52,345 nucleotides of DNA from Cytophagales bacterium (GCA_013297765.1 JAAFID010000004.1:1-52345); one strand, 5' to 3'. Shown: positions 34,567-43,722, counted from the stretch's first letter. Notes: generated by a model from the letters alone, not told the origin. Translations and numbers: made by a program.

Positions 34567-35634
34567 TTAAATTTTCTTCTTTTTGCCAGCTATTTTTTTT
34601 GCAGTTTTGGATACCTTTATTTCTTCTAGCTCTAATTGGTTTTCTATCTGTTCTATGGTCGGCAACTGGCTTTGGAAGTTTTTTGGCAGTGCATGTGTTA
34701 GCTTGTACTCGCTAATGCCAATAGGCTTTTTAATGTCTCGCAAAGAATACTCGGCTTCTATTTTGTCTTTGTGTTTACATAGTATAAGGCCTATGCTGGG
34801 GTTGTCATTAGGGTGTTTTAGCTGAGTATCTATAGCCGACAAATAAAAGTTGAGTTTGCCTGCATATTCAGGTTTAAATTTTCCTGCTTTTAGCTCTATC
34901 ACTATATAGCTGCGTAAATGTAAGTGATAAAAGAGCAAATCAATATGGTATTCATTATCGCTTACTACTACTTGGTATTGCCGACCAACAAAAGCAAAGC
35001 CTTTGCCCAATTCGATTAAGAATTTAGTGATATGATTCACCATAGCATTTTCAATATCTAATTCTAAGGCATCATTCCCCAATCCCAAAAAATCAAAATT
35101 GTAGGGATTCTTAAGCGTTTCAATAGCCAATGCAGATTGTAACTCTGGCAAAGTGTTTTTAAAATTTGTTACTGCCTTGCCTTTAGAGTGGTAATAATAA
35201 TTAAGAATTTGAAATTCTAATTGCTCCCTATTCCAACCATTTTGCAGGGTTGCATGGCAGTAAAATAGAGCTTCTTGAGTATTCTTAGTTTTAGAAATAA
35301 TGAGCCTATTATGCCCCCATGGAATTTGTGCCACAGCCTGTGGCACAAATTCGTTTTCTGCACTGTAAAATAAAAACCACTGCCTAATGGCGTATAGATT
35401 TCTGCGAGAGAAGCCGCTCATATCGGGGAAACTTAATTTTAAATCAAGTGCCAATTGATTTAAAACTGCATCGCCCCAATTGGCTTCATTTTGCTTCTGA
35501 ACAATGTCTTTACCCAGCTCCCAATAAAGCTCCATAAGCTGTGTATTGATGCTTACCGCAGCTTTAAACTGGGCTAATTTAATCTTCTGTTTTAGTTGTT
35601 TAAGCCACGCTTTATATGTTTTACCTACTATCAT
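34567..35634 (-). CDS. YhcG-family (DUF1016) PD-(D/E)xK nuclease-like protein
   Basis: This 355-residue protein has the two-part DUF1016 layout. The N-terminal helical domain (about 10-170) contains ELYWELGKDIVQKQ, LSFPDMSGFSRRNLYAIRQW and QIPWGHNRLI. The C-terminal nuclease-like domain has GRQYQV, then Asp232 in HIDLLFY and Glu247-Leu-Lys249 in IVIELK. The tail ends in a Lys-rich patch (KTAKKIAGKKKK). Family members are scattered, often near restriction or mobile genes; the biological role is poorly known. Residues about 95-104 are encoded by a perfect 31-base palindrome, and a similar palindrome lies in the leader. Confidence 0.92.
   Translation of the reverse strand: MIVGKTYKAWLKQLKQKIKLAQFKAAVSINTQLMELYWELGKDIVQKQNEANWGDAVLNQLALDLKLSFPDMSGFSRRNLYAIRQWFLFYSAENEFVPQAVAQIPWGHNRLIISKTKNTQEALFYCHATLQNGWNREQLEFQILNYYYHSKGKAVTNFKNTLPELQSALAIETLKNPYNFDFLGLGNDALELDIENAMVNHITKFLIELGKGFAFVGRQYQVVVSDNEYHIDLLFYHLHLRSYIVIELKAGKFKPEYAGKLNFYLSAIDTQLKHPNDNPSIGLILCKHKDKIEAEYSLRDIKKPIGISEYKLTHALPKNFQSQLPTIEQIENQLELEEIKVSKTAKKIAGKKKKI
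35322..35352. repeat. Perfect 31-base palindrome inside the YhcG-like gene
   Basis: Arms GAATTTGTGCCACAG (35322-35336) and CTGTGGCACAAATTC (35338-35352) are exact reverse complements around one base. The sequence is in frame and encodes about EFVPQAVAQI within the N-terminal domain. Confidence 0.85.
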
Positions 35635-35656
35635 AATTACAAATTAACATTTTTTT

Positions 35657-35687
35657 CTATTTGTGCCACAGCGTGTGGCACAAATAG
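35657..35687. repeat. Second palindrome of the same type in the YhcG-like gene leader
   Basis: Arms CTATTTGTGCCACA (35657-35670) and TGTGGCACAAATAG (35674-35687) are exact reverse complements around GCG. The core ATTTGTGCCACA/TGTGGCACAAAT is identical to the copy inside the gene, while the outermost bases differ on both sides in a matching way. It lies 23 bases upstream of the ATG. Confidence 0.85.
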
Positions 35688-35708
35688 GATGCCTTATATT
35701 ATTGTATT

Positions 35709-37022
35709 CTAGTTTTTTACATTGATTATTTTTCCATCTAGTTTTAAAAGTTCTAATTCTGAAATCTTCGCTTTGTACCTAGCATTCTCATAACGGTTCT
35801 GGGCTGCAATGTAAGAACGCTGGGCTTCTTGCAACTCAAAGGCACTAATAATTCCTAAATTAAATCTATCAATAGCAAGGGCAGATACCTGTTGGGCAAT
35901 ACTCATATTTTCATTTTCTAAAGTGAAAATATCAAGATTGGTGCTGTAAATCTTGTAGTACTGCAACAGCTTGGCTTCACTTTCTAATTTTGTTTTTTTA
36001 TAAACAATCTCGCTATTGATAGACGTAATTTTAGAAACCTGATAACTGGTGCGGCTACTAAGGCCATCAAACAAATTCCAAGAGGCCACTACACCGTAGG
36101 TAAAACCTGATGTTTGATTAAACAATACTTGACCTATCTGGGTTTGTGATTTTACATAATTATACCCTGCCGTAAGCCCTATGGTAGGGTAGAATTGCGA
36201 ACGTGTACTTTTCAAATCCAGGTTATTCATCAATCTATAATTGTCGGCCAAGTTCACCGCATTGTTTAATGCCAGGTTTACACCTTCTTTATTCATTCGC
36301 TGCCCAATAACTACAGAATCTACCACATCAAACTCTTCTTCTGTTTTTTTTGAAAGCAAAGTATTCAATTCTACTTTCGCATTTTCTAAAAGCGTTTTTT
36401 GTGTGTAGTAGTTTGCCTTGTAATTATTCAATTCTACTTGCGAAAACATGAGATCATATTTAGAGGCTGTACCTATGCTGAGTCTTGTATTTACCAAGCC
36501 TACAATCTTTTCATACATTTGAATATTTTGCTCTAGTGCAATCAATAATTTTTTTTGAAGTACTATTTGATAATATGTTTTTTGAATATCCAGAATGGTT
36601 TGTTGAATACTTTCTTTCAAATTAATTTTTTGAATTTCATTCATAGTTCGCAATCTATCATAAGACACAAACATATTGAACCCATCGAACACTGTCCAGT
36701 TCACCACAGCCGAGGCATTTAAGGCATTTGCTTTAGCACCTTTTGCTGTTCTTTCTGTGCCATTAAAAAATTTCAAAGTACTGTTGCTATTGGTATAGGT
36801 TTGGGATAAGGAAGTATTGAGTCTAGGCAAAAAGCCAGCATTGCCATAGGTAAAATTCTTTTGAGAAATATCTGTATTATTCTTTGAAATCAATATATCA
36901 TAATTTGCCAAAAGACCAGTATTTACAGCCTCTTCCAACGTAATGGTGTGCTGACAAAATGAAATCTGTGCAGATAAGAATAGATAAACAATGATATAAA
37001 AAAAGGAATATAATATTTTCAT
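35709..37022 (-). CDS. TolC-family outer-membrane efflux protein
   Basis: This 437-residue protein is the outer-membrane channel of the tripartite pump encoded here. A signal peptide covers about residues 1-23. Two repeats of the TolC helical hairpin are recognisable (QKNFTYGNAGFLPRLNTSLS and RSQFYPTIGLTAGYNYVKS). A conserved region DRFNLGIISAFELQEAQRSY near the end matches the family. It is the third gene of the operon, 24 bases after the RND gene. Confidence 0.92.
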   Translation of the reverse strand: MKILYSFFYIIVYLFLSAQISFCQHTITLEEAVNTGLLANYDILISKNNTDISQKNFTYGNAGFLPRLNTSLSQTYTNSNSTLKFFNGTERTAKGAKANALNASAVVNWTVFDGFNMFVSYDRLRTMNEIQKINLKESIQQTILDIQKTYYQIVLQKKLLIALEQNIQMYEKIVGLVNTRLSIGTASKYDLMFSQVELNNYKANYYTQKTLLENAKVELNTLLSKKTEEEFDVVDSVVIGQRMNKEGVNLALNNAVNLADNYRLMNNLDLKSTRSQFYPTIGLTAGYNYVKSQTQIGQVLFNQTSGFTYGVVASWNLFDGLSSRTSYQVSKITSINSEIVYKKTKLESEAKLLQYYKIYSTNLDIFTLENENMSIAQQVSALAIDRFNLGIISAFELQEAQRSYIAAQNRYENARYKAKISELELLKLDGKIINVKN

Positions 37023-37046
37023 GAAGAATAAATAATGGCTTAGGTT

Positions 37047-40000
37047 TTAAACAAAATGCTTTGCTGTAGGCGTTGCTATAGCTGCAACCAATGATTTTTT
37101 TCTAGACATGTAGGAATAGATGGAAGGAATAACATATAAGGTTAAAAACCCTGAAAATAAGAGACCACCCACAACGGCAACACCCAGCGACTGCCTACTA
37201 CCACCACCAGCACCTAGCGAAAGGGCAATAGGAAGTACGCCCAGTATGGTAGCCAAACTGGTCATCAATATGGGTCTTAGGCGACTCACTGCAGATATTT
37301 TTACGGCATCCATCGAGGTAAAACCTACCTCTTTCTTCTGATTGGCAAATTCTACAATCAAAATTCCATTTTTAGTTACCAATCCTATCAACATTATAAT
37401 ACCAATTTGACTAAAAATATTGAAGGTCATATTAAAGTACCACAGCGTAAGCATTGCACCAGCCATAGCCATAGGCACCGTGATGAGGATGATAATGGGG
37501 TCGGCAAAACTTTCAAACTGTGCCGCCAAAACTAGGTAAATAAGTACCAAGGCAAATACAAAAGCAAACAGCAAGCTAGACGAACTGTCTTGAAAATCTT
37601 TTGCCTGACCAGTAAGAGCGGTACTGAAGTTTTGCGACAACACCTTTTTCTTCACTTCGTCTAGTGCTTCTATACCGTCGCCTAGTGTGTAGCCCTTGTT
37701 CACATTGCCTTGTATAGTAGCAGAGGCATATCTATTGTATCTAAATCGAGAGGTAGGGTTGGCCTCTTCTTCAAAACTTACCACATTGTCTAGCTGAATC
37801 AATTGACCATGATTGTTGCGTACAAAAACATTGGTCAAATCTTGTGGATCATCTCTATTGGCACGGTTTACCTGACCTATAATTTGGTATTGTTTTCCAT
37901 TTCTTATAAAATACCCAAACCGCTGCCCACTAAATGCGAGTTGCAAGGTACGTGCAATATTCTCTACCGAAACGCCCAGCAACGATGCTTTTTCTCGGTT
38001 TATTTTTAGCCTCAATTCGGGCTTGTTAAATTTCAAATCAGAATCTACAAAAGTAAGCACGGGACTTTTTCTAGCCTCTTCCAAAAATTTGGGCAATACA
38101 GATTTTAAAGAATCAAAATGTGGTGCTAGTATCACGTACTGCAAAGGAGGCCCACCCATGCGGCTACCTATAGTTGGGGGCTGTATCACGGTAGTTCTTA
38201 TTCCCATCATTGATTTCATGTCTTTTGAAATCTTGTCGTAAATATCTTGTTGCGACCTAGCCCTGTTCGCAGGTTCTGTAATATAAATATTCTGCATGCC
38301 CGTATTTACAGCACCTGCACCACTAAAACCTGGTGCAGTAATGGATATGGTGGTAGTAACCTCTGGAATGGAATCTTTCACATATTGGGAAATTAAATCC
38401 ATGTTCCGCTCCATGTATTCAAAGCTAGCACCCTCGGGGGCAGTGGTAGAAATTCTAATATTGGAGCGGTCTTCTAGCGGTGCAAGTTCTTTTTGTAAAA
38501 TTTTTAAAAACAATGCAATCATTGCAAACGATGCCAATACAATGAACCACGAAGTCCACCGCATGGCCATAAAACTTTCTAAAGAATTTTTATAAGCATC
38601 TGTCAAACCCACAAAAAATGGTTCGGTTTTTCTATAAAACCAGTTCTTTTTTTCTGAATGTTTGAGCAGTTTGGAACTCATCATTGGGCTTAGGGTAAGT
38701 GCTACAAAAGCCGAAACCAGTACCGACCCAGCAATGACAATTCCAAATTCTCGAAACAACCTTCCAGTAAGACCTTGCAAAAATATTACAGGAAGAAACA
38801 CTGCCGCCAAAGTAATGGTGGTAGATATTACGGCAAAGTAAATCTCATTTGCCCCTTCTTTAGAGGCTTCCAATGGGGTTTTACCTTCTTCAATTTTGCT
38901 ATAAATATTTTCCAATACCACAATAGCATCATCACACACTAGGCCTATGGCAAGTACTATGGCCATAAGTGTAAGTACATTGATAGAAAAACCTGCCAAA
39001 TACATGATAAAAAATGCCGAAATAATAGATACAGGTATTGCCACTACTGGGATGATGGTAGAACGCCAATCTCTAAGAAAAATAAAAATAATCAACACCA
39101 CTAGACCAAAGGCTATGAGCAATGTTTCCTCTACTTCGGTAATCGCTTTCCTTACAAAAGCAGTAAAATCATATCCAATGTTCAGTTGTATGTCTTTAGG
39201 CAGCTCTTTTTTCAATGCTTCAAATCTCTTGTAAAACTCATCTGTTATTTCAATAGCATTTGCTCCTGGCTGTGGCTGTACTGCAACGCCCACCATGGGG
39301 ACATTGAATCTTTTCAAGCCAGTTCGTGGATTTTCTGCCCCTAGTTCGGCATAGCCAACATCTGCAAGCCGCACAAATTTATTGTCGGTCTCTTTAATCA
39401 ATAAATTATTAAAATCATTTGTATTTTCTAAAAGCCCCGATGTACGCACAGAAAGTTCAGTGTTGTCGCCTTCAATTCTGCCCGATGGCAATTCAACATT
39501 TTCTCTAGCCAAGGCACTTTGCACATCTTGAGGGGTTACATTGGCAGCAGCCATTTTCAGTGGGTCTAGCCATAGTCGCATGGCATATTTCTTCTCTCCA
39601 AATATCCTTACATTACTTACCCCTGGTATGGTTTGAACCTTTTCTTTAATAATATTTGAAGCTATATCACTTACCTCTAGTACATTTCTAGAATTACTAG
39701 AAACTGTCATGAAAACAAGTGCTTCGCCATTGGCATCCGATTTCTCTACTATAGGGTTGTCGATATCTTTAGGCAGTTGCCTCAAAGCCCTAGAAACACG
39801 GTCTCTTACATCGTTGGCGGCAGCCTCCAAATCCATTTCCAAATCAAACTCTACTCTTATTACACTGCTTTGCTCCTTGCTGGTAGAGGTTATTTGATTG
39901 ATACCATCTATACCATTGAGCGACTGCTCTAGGGGTTCGGTAATTTGCGATTCTATCACATCGGCATTGGCCCCAGGGTAATTGGTAGTCACAGTAATTA

Positions 40001-40130
40001 CTGGAGGATCCACAGCAGGGTATTCCCTCACACCCAAATAGAGAAACCCAACCACCCCAAAAACCACAATTAACAGAGAGAATACAACCGCTAAAACAGG
40101 GCGCCTAATGCTGATGGATGATAAACTCAT
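37047..40130 (-). CDS. RND-family (AcrB/HAE1-like) efflux pump inner-membrane subunit
   Basis: This 1027-residue proton-driven pump exports hydrophobic compounds from the periplasm. Twelve membrane helices with two large periplasmic loops are expected: helix 1 near VLAVVFSLLIVVFGVVGFLY, then PAVDPPVITVTTNYPGANAD. The helix-4 proton relay is visible as GLVCDDAIVVLENIY (about residue 395-405). QIGIIMLIGLVTKNGILIVE is the matching motif of the second half. Its ATG overlaps the adaptor stop by four bases. The substrate range is not predictable. Confidence 0.96.
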   Translation of the reverse strand: MSLSSISIRRPVLAVVFSLLIVVFGVVGFLYLGVREYPAVDPPVITVTTNYPGANADVIESQITEPLEQSLNGIDGINQITSTSKEQSSVIRVEFDLEMDLEAAANDVRDRVSRALRQLPKDIDNPIVEKSDANGEALVFMTVSSNSRNVLEVSDIASNIIKEKVQTIPGVSNVRIFGEKKYAMRLWLDPLKMAAANVTPQDVQSALARENVELPSGRIEGDNTELSVRTSGLLENTNDFNNLLIKETDNKFVRLADVGYAELGAENPRTGLKRFNVPMVGVAVQPQPGANAIEITDEFYKRFEALKKELPKDIQLNIGYDFTAFVRKAITEVEETLLIAFGLVVLIIFIFLRDWRSTIIPVVAIPVSIISAFFIMYLAGFSINVLTLMAIVLAIGLVCDDAIVVLENIYSKIEEGKTPLEASKEGANEIYFAVISTTITLAAVFLPVIFLQGLTGRLFREFGIVIAGSVLVSAFVALTLSPMMSSKLLKHSEKKNWFYRKTEPFFVGLTDAYKNSLESFMAMRWTSWFIVLASFAMIALFLKILQKELAPLEDRSNIRISTTAPEGASFEYMERNMDLISQYVKDSIPEVTTTISITAPGFSGAGAVNTGMQNIYITEPANRARSQQDIYDKISKDMKSMMGIRTTVIQPPTIGSRMGGPPLQYVILAPHFDSLKSVLPKFLEEARKSPVLTFVDSDLKFNKPELRLKINREKASLLGVSVENIARTLQLAFSGQRFGYFIRNGKQYQIIGQVNRANRDDPQDLTNVFVRNNHGQLIQLDNVVSFEEEANPTSRFRYNRYASATIQGNVNKGYTLGDGIEALDEVKKKVLSQNFSTALTGQAKDFQDSSSSLLFAFVFALVLIYLVLAAQFESFADPIIILITVPMAMAGAMLTLWYFNMTFNIFSQIGIIMLIGLVTKNGILIVEFANQKKEVGFTSMDAVKISAVSRLRPILMTSLATILGVLPIALSLGAGGGSRQSLGVAVVGGLLFSGFLTLYVIPSIYSYMSRKKSLVAAIATPTAKHFV

Positions 40131-41203
40131 ATTTTAACTTTTTTGATTTTCACGGGTGCACTAGGTTTCAATTGCATTATTCCACTCGTGATTAGTGTAT
40201 CGCCAACCCCTATTCCTTCTATCACTTGCACGTACTTTTCTTTTCTGATGCCCAGTTTTATTGGCGTTACCTCTGCTAGTCCATTTTTGTATAGATATAC
40301 TTTGTGACCTCTCACATCGGGTATTACCGCCTCAGTAGGTACCATAATGGCTTCTTTATTTTTATCGAATGTAAGTGCAATGTCGGCAAATGCGCCAGGC
40401 AATAGTTGGTTCTCTTTGTTTGGGGCTGTAGCTTTTACTTGTATTGTGCGTGTACTAGGCTCTATTCTTGGGCTGATGGCATATATCTTACCTTCAAATT
40501 CTTTCACCATACCCTGCACATGAAATTTGATGGTATTGCCCACACGTACTTGACCCGAATATTTTTCTGGAATGTTAAATTCTAGCTTCACCTGACCTAT
40601 GTCTTGCAGCATAACCAGCACATCGGCTTGATTAATGTAACTGCCTTCACTCAAATTTTCTAATCCAACAATACCAGTAAATGGAGCACGTATCTCTGTT
40701 TTGTTTATCTTAGCTTTTAATAACGCTATATCTGCGTCAGAACTACTGGTTTCATTAGTTGCAGCTTCCATCTCTACTTGACTTATACCTCCTTTTTCAA
40801 GTAGCGTTTGTTGGCGTTTTTCGGTATCACCTACTAATTTTAATTTCAGTTTTGCCTTTTTATATTCAGCTTGCAAGTCAGCATCGTTAATTTTTACCAG
40901 CAACTGCCCTTTGCTCACTTTTGTACCCTCTTTAAAATTTATTTTTATAATTTTTCCACTCGACTCGCTTCGCAACATTACTTCCTCATTGGCTTGTACA
41001 GTACCCACACACCTGATGCTGATATCAAGTGAAGTATTTTTCACTTCCAGTACTGTGATAGCTAGTGGCGGAGGGGTTTTGCCAGCATTAAGGGCTGAGC
41101 CTTTTTCATCCTTTTTCCCCTCTTTCAATTTGGGATAAATAATCAAACCTACCACAATGACCAATACACTGTAACCAATTGTTTTTTTCAAAAAAGGAGA
41201 CAT
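40127..41203 (-). CDS. Periplasmic adaptor (membrane fusion protein) of the RND pump
   Basis: This 358-residue protein links the RND pump to the TolC channel. One N-terminal membrane anchor (about 8-23). A lipoyl half-motif SGKIIKINFKEGTKVSKGQLLVKI (shown in part, about 80-110), a short helical hairpin, the second half-motif TEIRAPFTGIVGLENL, then beta-barrel and membrane-proximal domains (GAFADIALTF, VPTEAVI). It is the first gene of the adaptor-pump-channel operon. Confidence 0.93.
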   Translation of the reverse strand: MSPFLKKTIGYSVLVIVVGLIIYPKLKEGKKDEKGSALNAGKTPPPLAITVLEVKNTSLDISIRCVGTVQANEEVMLRSESSGKIIKINFKEGTKVSKGQLLVKINDADLQAEYKKAKLKLKLVGDTEKRQQTLLEKGGISQVEMEAATNETSSSDADIALLKAKINKTEIRAPFTGIVGLENLSEGSYINQADVLVMLQDIGQVKLEFNIPEKYSGQVRVGNTIKFHVQGMVKEFEGKIYAISPRIEPSTRTIQVKATAPNKENQLLPGAFADIALTFDKNKEAIMVPTEAVIPDVRGHKVYLYKNGLAEVTPIKLGIRKEKYVQVIEGIGVGDTLITSGIMQLKPSAPVKIKKVKI

Positions 41204-41264
41204 TTAAATAAATTTTGGTATTAAAATACAAAGGTTGTTGTATTAAATTTACATTAATATTTTA

Positions 41265-41272
41265 CAAACATA
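41265..41272 (-). promoter_or_regulatory. Candidate -7 element for the efflux operon
   Basis: The minus strand reads TATGTTTG, an exact match to TAnnTTTG, about 60 bases before the adaptor ATG. A T-rich stretch sits at the -33 distance but without a clear TTG. The gap is shared with the divergent gene at 41366. No binding site for a dedicated regulator was evident. Confidence 0.4.
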
Positions 41273-41365
41273 GAGCAAATTGATTCCGTGAAAATACAAT
41301 TTAACTCCTAATTTTATTACCTATTTAGATTAACCTGCTATTCTCGTAACTATAAGACTTAAATT

Positions 41366-42331
41366 TTGAAAATCTATACCTTTTTTATTTCTGTATTGAA
41401 AGAAACGTATCGTACAGCACTTACCATTTTCAAAATTATGATACCCGTTTCTGTAGGTGTTAAAATTTTAGAATATACAGGAATGCTAGATTTGCTAGGC
41501 GAGGCACTATCGCCACTAATGAAGCTAGTAGGCTTGCCAGGTGCTACAGGTGTTGTATGGGCCAGTGCTATGCTGTCCAATATTTATGGCGGCATGATTG
41601 CATTTGCCTCTATTCAAGGCGGAATCTCCCTAACTACTGCACAGGTTACAGTACTTTCATTAATAATGCTGGTAGCACATACATTTCCCATAGAGCTACA
41701 AGTGGCTTACCGAGCAGGCGTAAGGCTGCCCGTAATATTTGTGATACGCTTTGGATTCGCTTTATTGGGTGGAATGATACTGAATGCGATATACACCACC
41801 TTTAGTTGGGGGCAATCAAAATCTACCTTCAACTGGATGCCCAAAGAAGAAAGTTTAACACTAGACACTTGGCTATGGGCAGAACTAGAGCGATATGGCT
41901 ATGTAGTGATTTCCATTTTCTGCCTACTGCTGGTCATGAGGGTGCTCAAAATATCTGGTTTACTAGATTTACTTAGCAAAGCTTTAGCCCCTATTTTAGG
42001 ACTATTGGGAATAAGTCAAGCTGTAATACCTATGGCCGTAATAGGCCTAACTACTGGACTGCTATACGGCGGTGCACTCATCATCAAAGAAACGGAAGAA
42101 AAAGAAATACCAAAGCTAGATATCTTTTATGCCATGTTGATGATGGGCTTATGCCACGCACTGGTAGAAGATTCTCTGCTCATGATTTCGCTAGGAGCCG
42201 ATTTCTTGGGAGTGGTTATTTTTAGAATTGCATTTGCAGTTTTGATCACTTTTCTTGTGGTAAGAATGATAAAGAAAATTAATACGCCCATTGCCGAAAA
42301 AATACTTACCCGAATTACCCCAAAAATATAA
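41366..42331 (+). CDS. Nucleoside-recognition (Gate) domain membrane protein
   Basis: This 321-residue integral membrane protein has two related halves, each with the gate-domain pattern: ALTIFKIMIPVSVGVKILEY...LDLLGEALSPLMKLVGLPG (shown in part) and LLDLLSKALAPILGLLGISQAVIP. The family includes SpmA/SpmB-like and YjiH-like proteins; the transported molecule is unknown. The start is TTG at 41366, with an in-frame TAA at 41360 just before. An ATG start at Met25 would remove the conserved first segment. It is divergent from the efflux operon. Confidence 0.85.
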   Translation: MKIYTFFISVLKETYRTALTIFKIMIPVSVGVKILEYTGMLDLLGEALSPLMKLVGLPGATGVVWASAMLSNIYGGMIAFASIQGGISLTTAQVTVLSLIMLVAHTFPIELQVAYRAGVRLPVIFVIRFGFALLGGMILNAIYTTFSWGQSKSTFNWMPKEESLTLDTWLWAELERYGYVVISIFCLLLVMRVLKISGLLDLLSKALAPILGLLGISQAVIPMAVIGLTTGLLYGGALIIKETEEKEIPKLDIFYAMLMMGLCHALVEDSLLMISLGADFLGVVIFRIAFAVLITFLVVRMIKKINTPIAEKILTRITPKI

Positions 42332-42346
42332 AACCAATGGCATAGA

Positions 42347-42380
42347 TTTTTATTAGTGAGTATGACCAAACTAATAAAAA
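42347..42380. repeat. Perfect 11-base inverted repeat abutting the DUF4142 start codon
   Basis: TTTTTATTAGT (42347-42357) and ACTAATAAAAA (42370-42380) are exact reverse complements with a 12-base spacer. The right arm ends one base before the ATG at 42382. The T-run precedes the stem, so it is not a terminator. A -7-like TAGATTTT overlaps the left arm (42343-42350), suggesting an operator or a translation-control hairpin. Confidence 0.5.
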
Positions 42381-42381
42381 C

Positions 42382-42978
42382 ATGAAAACTACATCAAAAA
42401 CAAATCTTGTGTTGCTGTCAGCACTAGTGGGCACCATACTACTATCTTCTTGCGACAGCAAGAAAATGGAAGCCAACAAAGAAACCCCTACAGAAATAGC
42501 AGAAGAACACAACGAAGCCAAATTTGATGGAGATGAAGAAAAAAAAGCATACTACTTGGTAGATATGGCTGCTGCCAATCTTTCCATTATTAAACTAAGT
42601 GAACTGGCAGAGCAAAAAACCACCAACGAAAAAGTAAAATCGTTTGCGACCAAAATGGTGGCTACCCATAAAAAAATATCAAATAATATCAACGGCTTGG
42701 CGGCAAGTAAAAACATTACAATACCTGAAGATATGGGCTATACAGAGGCAGATGGATACAAAGACATATCTAGAGAAACTGGGCTAGATTTTGATAAAGA
42801 TTATGCCAATCAAATAGTAAAACAACATGAAGATTTTATCAATAAATTAGATACTACCAATGAAAATTACAAAGATGATTCTGTGAAAAAATTTATTAAT
42901 GAAATAACTCCCAAACTTCGCACCCATATTGACGAAAGCCTGGTTCTGAAAAAATATTTAGATGAAATTAAAAAGTGA
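42382..42978 (+). CDS. DUF4142-domain lipoprotein
   Basis: This 198-residue protein has a lipoprotein signal with Cys24 in LLSSCDS. Asn/Glu-rich linker follows to about residue 50. The DUF4142 domain (about 55-197) shows YYLVDMAAANLSIIKLSELA, KSFATKMVATHKKISNNI and the final TPKLRTHIDESLVLKKYLDE, a ferritin-like four-helix pattern. The function is not established. It is followed by a 58-residue membrane peptide gene after 19 bases. Confidence 0.88.
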   Translation: MKTTSKTNLVLLSALVGTILLSSCDSKKMEANKETPTEIAEEHNEAKFDGDEEKKAYYLVDMAAANLSIIKLSELAEQKTTNEKVKSFATKMVATHKKISNNINGLAASKNITIPEDMGYTEADGYKDISRETGLDFDKDYANQIVKQHEDFINKLDTTNENYKDDSVKKFINEITPKLRTHIDESLVLKKYLDEIKK

Positions 42979-42997
42979 TATTTTAACTATTTGAAAC

Positions 42998-43174
42998 ATG
43001 AAAAAGGTAGTAAAATTTATAGCCATAATGATTGTTTGTATAGTAGTTTTTGATGTTTGGCGAATAGGAATCAAAAAAAACAAACATAGAATTGCACAGC
43101 ACCATACTATACCCACCAATATGTTTGCAGAACCTATTAGTAATGGTCATGCCACACTTGTTTCTAACAAATAA
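42998..43174 (+). CDS. Small membrane-anchored peptide (58 residues)
   Basis: An ATG at 42998 opens 58 codons ending in TAA. Residues 4-20 are hydrophobic (VVKFIAIMIVCIVVFDV), with Lys on the N side and WRIGIKKNKH after it, so it is a signal anchor or signal peptide with a short polar tail (to HATLVSNK). It starts 19 bases after DUF4142 and just before a strong terminator, which supports it as the last gene of a two-gene unit. No family was recognised. Confidence 0.6.
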   Translation: MKKVVKFIAIMIVCIVVFDVWRIGIKKNKHRIAQHHTIPTNMFAEPISNGHATLVSNK

Positions 43175-43190
43175 AGCATCTGTTTATTTT

Positions 43191-43228
43191 AAAAAAAAAG
43201 CACTACAACAGTTGTAGTGCTTTTTTTG
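43191..43228 (+). terminator. Rho-independent terminator
   Basis: An A-run (43191-43199), GCACTACAAC (43200-43209) and its exact complement GTTGTAGTGC (43211-43220), then seven T. It ends the DUF4142/small-peptide unit. Confidence 0.88.
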
Positions 43229-43272
43229 CATTATATTATATCCATCAAACATTCATTTAAAACTTATAAAAA

Positions 43273-43722
43273 ATGAAAAAAATCAATATGCTATTCGAGC
43301 AATTTTCATCTGCTATTACCCACTATAGTGGCTCTACAGGGGCTTTTCTCACGGCATTGTCGGGAGTAGCGATTTGGGCAACAACAGGTTCGTTTTTTAA
43401 TTATTCTGAAAACTGGCAACTGGTCATCAATACCACCACCACTATCATTACTTTCTTAATGGTTTTTTTAATACAAAAATCTCAAAATAAAGAATCTATT
43501 TCGATGCAAATAAAACTAAACGAACTAATCGCATCAAATGAGCGTGCAAGCAATCGTATAGTAGGGATTGAAGATTTGTCAGAGGAAGAAATGAAAGTTT
43601 TAAAACAGTTTTATACCAAGTTATCGGCTTTGGCCAAATCAGATGGAGATTTGATGTCGTCGCACTCTATAGACGAGGCAGTGGACAATCATCAAGAAAA
43701 AAGTGCTACTAAAAAACAATAA
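43273..43722 (+). CDS. Low-affinity iron permease-family protein
   Basis: This 149-residue protein has two membrane helices: AFLTALSGVAIWATTGSFF (about 24-42) and VINTTTTIITFLMVFLIQ (about 51-68). A cytoplasmic tail contains QIKLNELI and ASNRIVGIEDLSEEEMKVL, typical of the bacterial members of this family. Named for the yeast Fet4 relative, the bacterial forms are not proven iron transporters. Terminators lie on both sides. Confidence 0.85.
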   Translation: MKKINMLFEQFSSAITHYSGSTGAFLTALSGVAIWATTGSFFNYSENWQLVINTTTTIITFLMVFLIQKSQNKESISMQIKLNELIASNERASNRIVGIEDLSEEEMKVLKQFYTKLSALAKSDGDLMSSHSIDEAVDNHQEKSATKKQ

